From positions 1 through 10,137 of the forward strand of contig JAJYBE010000030.1 in NCBI GenBank assembly GCA_021779205.1: 10,137 bases of DNA. The letters are read 5' to 3'. The notes under the pieces are model-generated. The model was not told where the DNA came from. It saw only the letters and a list, made by a program, of their open reading frames with translations, and did no database searches. This document shows, piece by piece, positions 1-7,045 of the stretch (positions are counted from its first letter, which is position 1; every line of letters starts with the position of its first letter). Origin of the DNA: a bacterium. Lineage in GTDB: Bacteria; Patescibacteriota; Minisyncoccia; Moranbacterales; UBA2206. Both the position numbers and the translations under genes were made by a program.

Positions 1-1515
1 GATAAATTTATCATATGTTTCCTGATCCATTTTTTTGTCTTCGGCTAAGCGATAAGCAGCAGCGGCATCACCTTTCGCCGCCAATTCTTTAAGTTCATCG
101 TCGGTTGTTCCATTTTTTTTGTGTTCTTCGGCTCTTCGGCGCATATCTTTTTCCAAAGCACCCCTTACGCCAAATCTTGCCGCCATTTTCGCTTCTCTTT
201 TCGCAGTTTTTTCAGATCCCAGCGGGCTGTTTTTTTTCATTTGCTCCCATCGTTGCTTAACAGCGCCCGTAACACCGGTTTTTCTCAAGCCATAGCCAAC
301 CGATCCGCCAAGCGGATTTTTTGCCAGCCATTTGCCAAATTTTTTTCCTCGCGCCACCACAGCACTTGCTCCGGCAATGCCGGAAGATTGTGCCGCAATA
401 ACTCCAAGCCAAAGGATAATAATCGGCAAAGAAACAAAAGCCGCACTGACAATTAATTCTTTAAGTCCAGTCACATTTTTAATATTGGAATTAAGTTGAC
501 TGCTGACAATATTTCCCAGATCGCTACCGGAATTTTTAAGCGGGGAAATTGCCACCATCGTGCTATTGGCAATATAAAGCATAAAAATCATTATCGGACC
601 GGCAAAACAATTTTTCAAAAAATCCGTCCACCATTTGCTTCCTTCCGATGCCAATTTTGTGCCGGGCAAAACCGATCCGACAAATCCCAGTGGCGAAAAG
701 ATAACATAGATTGCCAATGAAACCGCCCGAATAAGCAATAAAATGGCAATAACATCAAGCGTTATGGCAAATATAAAAGTAAAAATAATTGTGGACATTA
801 AATAAAAAAGATCTGTGCTATTCGTATTGAATAAGCCAGTTACTCCGCTATTTTCAATAATAGTCATAAAATAGTTCCCGCTCATATTTTGCAAAAATCC
901 ATACATAATCACATTGGAAACATCAATCATAAAGCGCGCGATCGGATAGCTGAAATTAACCAACAGCGCCATCAGAATAAGATTGCGTAAGATATTTTTA
1001 TAGTTATATTTGGAAACTTGAAAAATAGTCGCAAAAGCGGAAAAAAGCAGTGTCATAATAAAAATGATATTGAAAACATCTCGCACCGCCATCCAACTTT
1101 TATAGATGGCGCTGTTATCAATGATTCCCTTCATAACATCAGGATTGACAATCCATTGAAAAATAATTTCAGCAAGATTTAAAAGAAGTATTACAAAGTT
1201 AAGAATAGCTTTAAGCAAAAAAGCGGTCGCCTGAGTGGCTGCGTCTTTTGTAGACTCAATTGTAGCATCAATTGGATGCCGCCAGGGATTGATATCTGAT
1301 TTTCCCTTGCATGTATTTTGTACACAATTAGTATATTCTGCGCTTGGTTTAATGCTTGCAAGACTACCATATTTGCTCCAACAATCTGAATAACAATCAG
1401 TAAGCTCCGTTGCCATTGCTATTTTTGGCAAAAACAAAAAAACGCTCCCTGACATTGCCAACAAGAAAAAAAATGCTATTATTTTCTTTTTTTGTTTTGG
1501 AGAAAAAATATCCAC
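1..1515 (-). CDS. VirB6/TrbL-like polytopic membrane protein, C-terminus cut by window edge
   Basis: An open frame of 505 codons runs to the left edge without a stop, so the C-terminus is missing. I place the start at the GTG at 1515-1513, 12 bases after the preceding stop. It gives a basic N-terminus (KQKKKK), a hydrophobic stretch at about 12-30 and an A-M-A cleavage-like site near 35; the next ATG (residue 21) would lose the basic part. A short segment follows with four cysteines, C41, C45, C64 and C69, then hydrophobic helices near 97-120, 146-165, 174-200, 237-275, 300-320 and 352-375. After about 390 the protein turns soluble and strongly charged, ending in an alanine-rich helical stretch (near 475-495). 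Helix layout, the motif FSPLGF near 273 and the position after two secreted proteins suggest the VirB6/TrbL channel component of type IV secretion systems. That assignment is inferred; sequence identity to classical VirB6 is low. Confidence 0.6.
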   Translation of the reverse strand, partial: MDIFSPKQKKKIIAFFFLLAMSGSVFLFLPKIAMATELTDCYSDCWSKYGSLASIKPSAEYTNCVQNTCKGKSDINPWRHPIDATIESTKDAATQATAFLLKAILNFVILLLNLAEIIFQWIVNPDVMKGIIDNSAIYKSWMAVRDVFNIIFIMTLLFSAFATIFQVSKYNYKNILRNLILMALLVNFSYPIARFMIDVSNVIMYGFLQNMSGNYFMTIIENSGVTGLFNTNSTDLFYLMSTIIFTFIFAITLDVIAILLLIRAVSLAIYVIFSPLGFVGSVLPGTKLASEGSKWWTDFLKNCFAGPIMIFMLYIANSTMVAISPLKNSGSDLGNIVSSQLNSNIKNVTGLKELIVSAAFVSLPIIILWLGVIAAQSSGIAGASAVVARGKKFGKWLAKNPLGGSVGYGLRKTGVTGAVKQRWEQMKKNSPLGSEKTAKREAKMAARFGVRGALEKDMRRRAEEHKKNGTTDDELKELAAKGDAAAAYRLAEDKKMDQETYDKFI

Positions 1516-1527
1516 AACAGTTTGGTT

Positions 1528-2634
1528 TTATTTGCTATACAATACCCCGGGACCGTATTTTTTAACGGCAGAATTTGTTTGATTGATTGCCTTATCAGTA
1601 ACGCTATTAATGCTTTTATCAATGGAATTTTGCACTCCGTCGATGGCGGATTGCGTAACACTAAAAATCGTCTTGGAAACAGCTGCCGTAACCAACTCGG
1701 AAAGATTGGTGGCATTGACCATCGCCAAATTGGGCAAATTGTTTACATTGGCTTGCATATCCTTAATTAGAGAGCCGGGCATTGTAACCGATCCGCTTTC
1801 TTCACCGGTGCTTTTATATCCCTGATTGGCAATCGCCATCGCCATCGCCTGATCTTTTTCATTTTGATAGGCTTGTTGTTGCACGGCAATTGCATTCATC
1901 TTAACATCAATAGGCATATTGTTTCCCAAAACAAATAAATTCAAATCGGAAAGTGTCCCATCTGCACTAACCAAGTTGCTCGGATCTCCGGTAAAATTAT
2001 TCGTGTAAGCCTGCGGACTAATCACTTCATCCTGCACCATTTGTTGCATTTCTTGAGCATAATTAACAGAAGTTGTTGAGGTTGAAGAGCTACAACTTAG
2101 CGTAGTTGATCCGTTCGCATAAACGCAAGAGCCTTTTGTGCCATCATCCAAATCACAGCTATCTCCCTGAGCTTTACTCGCGCAAGCATCGGTACTTCCC
2201 AAAACTCTCGTAGCTCCAAATCCTTCCGTAGCAATTGAACTGGCACCAAGAACCGATCCGGAATTGCTTTGATAACTGGAAAACGATCCGCGCCCGGAAA
2301 AAGCTTGGCTGATATAATCATTAACATATTGATTGGCTTTTTTTTGCGGGCTATCAATAAGATAATCCTGCCAATTGGTAATAATCCGCGGACTGCCTCC
2401 GCCAACCGTTCCGGCAATAAAACGATTCATTTGTTTGGTAATGATTTGAATGGACGCTTGCTTAAGCGCACCCATTTGAATTCCTTTTATATTATATTTA
2501 ACTTCATCCATCATTTGACTGTATTGCGCGGCTGCTATCGCATCCCAAGCATTAACTTTTTTTGTTTGCCCAAAGAAAAAAAGACCTTGGAAAAAAAGAA
2601 TGAGAAAGGCAATAAATAATTTATTTTTTTTCAT
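1528..2634 (-). CDS. Secreted type IV secretion-associated protein with a four-cysteine insert
   Basis: Encodes 368 aa. The start at 2634 gives a clean signal peptide: MKKNK, a hydrophobic run at 7-22, then a V-N-A site at 27-29. The mature part opens with helical sequence (30-75), then a segment with IITNWQDYLID (84-94). A flexible Ser/Gly-rich stretch (112-148) leads into four cysteines, C151, C160, C170 and C181 (C-x8-C-x9-C-x10-C), likely a small disulfide knot. A long helical region follows, including TMPGSLIKD (284-292), ending in a Ser/Asn/Lys-rich helix. I recall similar architecture, especially the T-P-G-S motif near the C-terminus, in patescibacterial proteins lying beside VirB6-like genes. 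A minor pilin or adhesin role like VirB5/TrbJ is possible but inferred. It is the second gene of the operon, 5 bases after the first, with no Shine-Dalgarno sequence before the ATG. Confidence 0.6.
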   Translation of the reverse strand: MKKNKLFIAFLILFFQGLFFFGQTKKVNAWDAIAAAQYSQMMDEVKYNIKGIQMGALKQASIQIITKQMNRFIAGTVGGGSPRIITNWQDYLIDSPQKKANQYVNDYISQAFSGRGSFSSYQSNSGSVLGASSIATEGFGATRVLGSTDACASKAQGDSCDLDDGTKGSCVYANGSTTLSCSSSTSTTSVNYAQEMQQMVQDEVISPQAYTNNFTGDPSNLVSADGTLSDLNLFVLGNNMPIDVKMNAIAVQQQAYQNEKDQAMAMAIANQGYKSTGEESGSVTMPGSLIKDMQANVNNLPNLAMVNATNLSELVTAAVSKTIFSVTQSAIDGVQNSIDKSINSVTDKAINQTNSAVKKYGPGVLYSK

Positions 2635-2639
2635 TTGAT

Positions 2640-3530
2640 TTATTTTGAGGTGGTTGTTATACCAAAAGCATCCAAATTGGCTGGAGCGTCAATTCCGTAA
2701 TTTTTTAATTTTTTCTGAATGGTTTCGTCATAATTTACGCCATATTCGGAAAACTTCGCCTGAACTTGCGACATAAAATCGGAAGAGGCGGAAATGAAGC
2801 TATCAATTTTTGACAGATTGGCAATTTCTCCCAACGGATCAGATGTATCCGACTTAAGAGAGCTTGCCAGTTGTTGCGAATAAAGTGCGAAACTAAGCGC
2901 TTTAATATGAATATCCACCAAATCTTCCGGAACTTCCATATCTCTCAATTGAGAAACAATCTTTCCCTGGCTCACAATCAAAGCATCCAGTCCGGAAGTA
3001 TTTTGAGTGGTTATCGCCGAAGTAATTGTCTTTACAAATCCGGAAAGAATGCTTGGCGCACTAGTTAATGAAGTAATCGGCGTTGGAGAATTACTGGAAA
3101 AAACATAAGTTACGGCAGTAATGTAATCAATAAAATCTTCTTTCTTTTTCGCTTTCGCTTTTTCCGCTCCCAACGAGGAATAATTTTGTTTTTTAATATG
3201 CACATCGGCTTTGTTTATTTGCGGCATAACATCCGTCGTTGTCGATAAGCTACTCTCGGAAATTGTTTTATCCACCAAGGCCTGAACATCGTCTAGCGAC
3301 ACAGCCTTATTTGAATTACTCGAATCTGTTAGAGCGGAAATTTTTTTTGCCAAGTCAGCAGTAATTCCGGACACATTTGTTGAATCGGTGATTGCACTTG
3401 CCGTTGTCTGATTGGCATTCTCAAGAGAAGAAGCTCCCGTATCATTTGTTGCTCCAACATACCAAGCAAAACTAAGAGAAACCAAACAAAATAAAACAAA
3501 AAAAGATAAATTGATATTTTTTATTTTCAT
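2640..3530 (-). CDS. Secreted helical protein, first gene of the secretion-like operon
   Basis: Encodes 296 aa with an N-terminal signal: MKIKNINLS, a hydrophobic core at about 9-22, and candidate cleavage after A22 (S-F-A) or A27. The mature protein is Ser/Thr/Asn-rich up to about residue 100. It has a basic patch, KAKAKKK (124-130), and a more conserved-looking helical region with VPEDLVDIHIKAL (200-212) and DPLGEIANLSKI (231-242). There is no cysteine outside the signal, no second membrane segment and no catalytic motif I recognise. Its role is unknown. The operon position before another secreted protein and a VirB6-like protein suggests an extracytoplasmic part of the same apparatus. The start is fixed by a strong promoter whose predicted transcript begins about two bases before the ATG. 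Confidence 0.6.
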   Translation of the reverse strand: MKIKNINLSFFVLFCLVSLSFAWYVGATNDTGASSLENANQTTASAITDSTNVSGITADLAKKISALTDSSNSNKAVSLDDVQALVDKTISESSLSTTTDVMPQINKADVHIKKQNYSSLGAEKAKAKKKEDFIDYITAVTYVFSSNSPTPITSLTSAPSILSGFVKTITSAITTQNTSGLDALIVSQGKIVSQLRDMEVPEDLVDIHIKALSFALYSQQLASSLKSDTSDPLGEIANLSKIDSFISASSDFMSQVQAKFSEYGVNYDETIQKKLKNYGIDAPANLDAFGITTTSK

Positions 3531-3538
3531 ATGTAAAA

Positions 3539-3568
3539 ATTATAGCATAAATATCGTCAAGTTGTGAA
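3539..3568 (-). promoter_or_regulatory. Extended -10 promoter of the secretion-like operon
   Basis: Read on the minus strand: -35 TTCACA (3568-3563), an 18-base spacer, and a perfect -10 TATAAT (3544-3539) preceded by TGC, making an extended -10. The predicted transcription start near 3532 lies only about two bases before the ATG at 3530, so the mRNA would be essentially leaderless. A TTGACG also occurs 10 bases from the -10, too close to be its -35. Confidence 0.7.
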
Positions 3569-3583
3569 GTGAAAAAACAGCAA

Positions 3584-3612
3584 TTGTCTAAAATAAAAAA
3601 AAATGCTATTTT
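3584..3612 (+). promoter_or_regulatory. Extended -10 promoter of the UbiA-type gene
   Basis: On the plus strand: -35 TTGTCT (3584-3589), an exact 17-base spacer, and -10 TATTTT (3607-3612) preceded by TGC. The predicted start near 3619 leaves a leader of about five bases before the ATG at 3624. The AGG at 3613-3615 is the only Shine-Dalgarno-like sequence and would lie upstream of the transcript. It diverges from the secretion operon promoter; the two -35 elements are about 15 bases apart. Confidence 0.55.
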
Positions 3613-3623
3613 AGGTCATAGCT

Positions 3624-5258
3624 ATGAAAAAAATACTCGCCAAAATAGAATCAAAATTACTTGGGTCATTTGAACAAAAAATCGGTATTTTAGAATGGTT
3701 ATCGACTTTTTCGGCAATTATCGCATTGAGGGTTTTTGTTGAATTTTTTTTAGCCTCCAAAGCAATCTCTTTCGATTCAATTCTAATTGAATATTTGCAC
3801 AATTTTCTTTTTTTTGCCTTGGCAATAATTTTAGTCTGGTTAAATCTTAGTTTTTTTCTCAAAGTCAAGCCACAAAAACTTTCCAAACTTTTATTTTGGA
3901 GTTTATGGGGAATTCTCTTGCCTCCGATTTTCGATATGATTAAAACGCACGGCGCCGTATACTGGAGTTTCTATATTGTAGGCGGAGAAAAATTTTTATT
4001 TGAACAATACATAACTTTTCTTTCCGGACTTCCTTCGGGAATTGTTTATTTTGGAACAAAAATAATTTTTCTAAGTAGTATTTTTCTTTCCGGGTTAATT
4101 ACCCTGATTAAAACAAAAAAAATTATCCGAGCGATTCTTGCCTCTATTGGAACATACAGTGCTCTATTTTTAATTGGCGCGGCACCCTCTGTTGTCGCTT
4201 TAATCTATTATTTTTTTGATCCAACAAAAAGAATTGGCAACATACAGGCATACCAAATAATCCAATTACTCGCCACATCCACTTCTATTTTTGGAGCAAC
4301 TTTGGAAAATTTTTCTTATGCACTGCCCTACAATTTAGAATTTATTTTATTTCCTTTCTTTTTGCTGCTTTTATTTTTGTTATTACTGCTAATTGATAAA
4401 AAAAAGACTTTTGCTTTTCTAAAAAACGCCAGAATGCCTCAATTGATTTATCACAGTGGCTTATTTTTTATTGGACTTGGCTTGGGTATTTGGCTCTATC
4501 CGGAAAATAGCAAACTCACCCTATTTTCTTTTTTTGCCGGTTTTGATTTATTATTTGGAATTTGGGCGGCTTGGTTGGCATCAGTCGTAGTAAATGATAT
4601 CTATGATTTTTCTCTTGATCTCATTTCCAATCCGGAACGCCCATTGCAAAGCGGAGCAATACACAAAAAAGAATATATAGAAATCGGCTGGCTATTTTTT
4701 TATTTTTCTCTATTTAGCGGACTTCTTATTAACATTAAATTTGCCGGTTTACTTCTAATCTATCAAATTTTAGCTTGGGCATATTCGGCTCGCCCATACC
4801 GCCTAAAACGTTTTCCCATCATCGCCTCTCTTGTGAGCGCATTAGCATCTCTCATAGTTTTTTTTATCGGATTCACGCTTATTTCCGGCGATCAAAATAT
4901 TCAAAACTTAAGCTGGAAAATTATTTTATTATTGCTCGTTGTTTACACTTTGTCCTTGCCAATTAAAGATTTCAAAGATATTGCCGGGGACAAAAAAGAT
5001 GGAGTCAGAACTGTTCCGGTTATTTTTGGTGAAAAAAACGGGCGCCTGATCATTGGAGCAAATTTTTTTATTTCCTTTATGCTTAGTGTTTTTTTTCTTG
5101 ATAAGAAAATTCTTTTTTTTCCGGCGCTTATTTTTGGAAGCCTTGCTTTTTTAATTATGCAAAATCAAAAAATTCACCCGAGAAAAATATTTTGGTGGAT
5201 TCTTCCAATCATAACCGTTTATGGTTTAATTTTAGTAAAAGCGCTATTTTTCGACTAA
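3624..5258 (+). CDS. UbiA-family prenyltransferase with an extra N-terminal membrane domain
   Basis: Encodes 544 aa. Residues from about 270 to the end form a UbiA-superfamily integral-membrane prenyltransferase. The first Asp-rich motif is NDIYDFSLD (324-332), followed by NPERPLQSG (336-344), the conserved YSARPYRLK (387-395), and the second Asp motif D449, D452, D456, D459 ending in GVRTVPVIFG. The Asp motifs bind Mg2+ and the prenyl diphosphate. Such enzymes attach a prenyl chain to an aromatic or polar acceptor (quinones, heme O, archaeal-type lipids, decaprenyl-phosphoribose); the acceptor here cannot be read from sequence. The first 270 residues hold roughly six further hydrophobic segments (about 30-44, 58-80, 88-104, 140-160, 168-197, 236-257) that I do not recognise, nearly doubling the usual length of about 280-300 aa. 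It has its own promoter and overlaps rsmA tail to tail by 15 bases. The UbiA call is firm; the substrate is unknown. Confidence 0.85.
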   Translation: MKKILAKIESKLLGSFEQKIGILEWLSTFSAIIALRVFVEFFLASKAISFDSILIEYLHNFLFFALAIILVWLNLSFFLKVKPQKLSKLLFWSLWGILLPPIFDMIKTHGAVYWSFYIVGGEKFLFEQYITFLSGLPSGIVYFGTKIIFLSSIFLSGLITLIKTKKIIRAILASIGTYSALFLIGAAPSVVALIYYFFDPTKRIGNIQAYQIIQLLATSTSIFGATLENFSYALPYNLEFILFPFFLLLLFLLLLLIDKKKTFAFLKNARMPQLIYHSGLFFIGLGLGIWLYPENSKLTLFSFFAGFDLLFGIWAAWLASVVVNDIYDFSLDLISNPERPLQSGAIHKKEYIEIGWLFFYFSLFSGLLINIKFAGLLLIYQILAWAYSARPYRLKRFPIIASLVSALASLIVFFIGFTLISGDQNIQNLSWKIILLLLVVYTLSLPIKDFKDIAGDKKDGVRTVPVIFGEKNGRLIIGANFFISFMLSVFFLDKKILFFPALIFGSLAFLIMQNQKIHPRKIFWWILPIITVYGLILVKALFFD

Positions 5259-6053
5259 ACAGTTTTCCATTTTTAATTTTAAAGTGAGTTTTTTCCAGTC
5301 TTCAATGCTTAATTCTTGTGCTCTTTGATTGGAATAAATTCCAATTTGTTTCAAAATCTCTTTCACAAAAGCTTTATCCAACCGCAAACTGCTTGAAAGA
5401 TTATTGACAAGTGTTTTTCTTTTAGCCGAAAAACCGGCCCTGACAACTCTAAAAAACTTTTCGGTAAATTCTTTTTCTTCCCGTTTTGCCTTTAAAACTA
5501 TTTTGATCACCGCACTATCAACTTCCGGAACGGGAAAAAAAGCTTTTTTCGGCACAAAAAAAAGCAGCTCAGCATTGGCATAATATTGCACAGACACAGC
5601 AAGAATACTCAAATTTCCAACTTTTGCGCAAATTCGCTCAGCTACCTCTTTTTGCACCATAAGAAGCATTTCTTTTGGCAAATAAACTGTTTCCAGAAAT
5701 AATCTGATAATCGGCGAGGTGATGTAATAAGGAATATTGGCAACAATTTTGTAATCCAAATTCACAAAATTATTTTGCTCCAACACTTTCGGCAAATTAA
5801 TTTTTAGAATATCTGCATTTATGATATTTTGATTTTTAATATTTTTAAATTTATTTTGTAACTTTTCCGCCAAATCCTTATCAATCTCAACGGCAACCAC
5901 TTTTCCCGCTTGCCTTGCCAGTTTTTCTGTCAGCACGCCCTCGCCCGGCCCAATCTCCAACACAAAATCATTCGCACTTAAATTAGCGGCCTTAACAATA
6001 TTATTCAAAACTGTTTCGTCCCTAAGAAAATTTTGACCCAATTTTGTTGGCAT
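5244..6053 (-). CDS. rsmA: 16S rRNA dimethyladenosine transferase RsmA/KsgA
   Basis: Encodes 269 aa, the normal length. The enzyme uses S-adenosylmethionine to dimethylate two adjacent adenines in the 3'-terminal helix of 16S rRNA, a late small-subunit assembly step. Visible motifs are KLGQNFLRD at the N-terminus (4-12), the SAM-binding EIGPGEG (33-39), an acidic residue after the second strand in AVEID (54-58), the NADIL loop (79-83) and the catalytic NIPYY (106-110, matching the family N-x-P-Y). The C-terminal part carries FSAKRKTLVNNL, typical of the family. Start: ATG at 6053, four bases after the stop of the cell-wall gene, so it is the last gene of the operon. Its TAG stop lies inside the 3' end of the convergent prenyltransferase gene, and I see no terminator hairpin there. 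Confidence 0.95.
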   Translation of the reverse strand: MPTKLGQNFLRDETVLNNIVKAANLSANDFVLEIGPGEGVLTEKLARQAGKVVAVEIDKDLAEKLQNKFKNIKNQNIINADILKINLPKVLEQNNFVNLDYKIVANIPYYITSPIIRLFLETVYLPKEMLLMVQKEVAERICAKVGNLSILAVSVQYYANAELLFFVPKKAFFPVPEVDSAVIKIVLKAKREEKEFTEKFFRVVRAGFSAKRKTLVNNLSSSLRLDKAFVKEILKQIGIYSNQRAQELSIEDWKKLTLKLKMENCLVEK

Positions 6054-6057
6054 AAAA

Positions 6058-7029
6058 TTAATTTAGCACTTCTTCCACTTTAACGCTAATTATTCCTTCC
6101 CCAAGCGAAGCAATTTTTTGAAAAGCCACTTTATCCAAATCAATAATGCGACCCTTGCCTTGCGGACCATAGTCATTTATTTGAACCATAATTGATTTTC
6201 CATTGGCAGTATTCGTTACACGAGCATAGCCACCCATCGGAATAACTCTGCTAGCCGCAAATAATCCTCCCTGAAAAGCATACCAAGAACCTTGACCGGA
6301 AGCAGCCCTACCAGTTTTAACAAATGTTCCCTGAGCATCTATTTCTGTTGTGGGATTTTCAATAATCTCTTTTTTTTCAGGAATACGTGAAATTTCTTTC
6401 CCATTTTTATAAGTTATTTTATAGGTTACATTTACCATTCCATTAACTCCGGCTTGCTGAACCTTTTTTTCGCGCCAACCAAGTGTATTATCCATTTTAA
6501 TCGTTGTTTTAAAAGGAATATCTTCAGAAATCACTTTTTCTTCGACATTAATGCGAGTGATTTTAATCTCTAAATTATTTTCAACCAAACCATTCCTATC
6601 CGGCTCAATTTTATCCAAAGGATTAAGAAAAATATTATTTTCAGAAAGCACATTGGCAATATTATGCGCTAACGTATAATTTTCGATTTTTTTTTCATCG
6701 ACAAGAATAGTTATTTTTTCCGCGCGCCGTATTTCAACAAAACTTCCCGGGAAAAGCGGGCTTTCTTTTCCGGGAAAAACAACATCGTGCTCAGATAGAT
6801 TAATTTTTTGTTCCATCAACAACTTATCCACAGTTTTTGCCCCGGTACTCAAATTAAACTCCAGTCCATTGTCGGAAAGAATGATTGTTTTATCGGAAGA
6901 ATTTTCAAAATTAAGCTCGCGCGATAAAAATAAAGTATGCAACCTTGATTTAGCCAAAAAAATAATCGACAACAAAACAAATGTAAAAAAAATAAACTTC
7001 AAAAATAATTTAAAACTTTTTTTTTGCAT
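6058..7029 (-). CDS. Membrane-anchored DUF348-G5-RlpA-like cell-wall protein
   Basis: I use the ATG at 7029 (323 aa), 16 bases after the comM stop. A longer frame from 7137 overlaps comM by 92 bases and adds residues that precede a perfectly good membrane anchor. Layout: basic start MQKKSFK; transmembrane or signal-anchor helix about 8-26; two DUF348 (YabE-like) repeats at about 47-101 and 105-158; a G5 domain at about 158-228; and a double-psi beta-barrel of the RlpA type at about 245-321, with GSWYA (247-251), RVTNTANGKS (270-279), INDYGP (284-289) and RIIDL (294-298). Such proteins act on or bind peptidoglycan outside the membrane. The barrel lacks the usual TASGE...AAHK stretch and has a short FAASRVIP loop instead, so lytic activity is uncertain. 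The next gene is rsmA; in Bacillus the DUF348-G5 protein YabE is also encoded close to ksgA. Confidence 0.8.
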   Translation of the reverse strand: MQKKSFKLFLKFIFFTFVLLSIIFLAKSRLHTLFLSRELNFENSSDKTIILSDNGLEFNLSTGAKTVDKLLMEQKINLSEHDVVFPGKESPLFPGSFVEIRRAEKITILVDEKKIENYTLAHNIANVLSENNIFLNPLDKIEPDRNGLVENNLEIKITRINVEEKVISEDIPFKTTIKMDNTLGWREKKVQQAGVNGMVNVTYKITYKNGKEISRIPEKKEIIENPTTEIDAQGTFVKTGRAASGQGSWYAFQGGLFAASRVIPMGGYARVTNTANGKSIMVQINDYGPQGKGRIIDLDKVAFQKIASLGEGIISVKVEEVLN

Positions 7030-7045
7030 AACAGAAATGGCATAA

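Noticed and set aside
121..720. Plus-strand open frames at 121-456 and 496-720
   Set aside because: They lie opposite the long minus-strand membrane protein frame, which has coherent helices; these products are shadow frames with no recognisable features.
1492..1825. Plus-strand frames opposite the second secreted protein
   Set aside because: Antisense shadows of a gene with a signal peptide and an operon context.
3539..3623. The TTGACG at 3559-3554 (minus strand) as -35 of the secretion operon
   Set aside because: It is only 10 bases from the TATAAT; the TTCACA with an 18-base spacer fits better.
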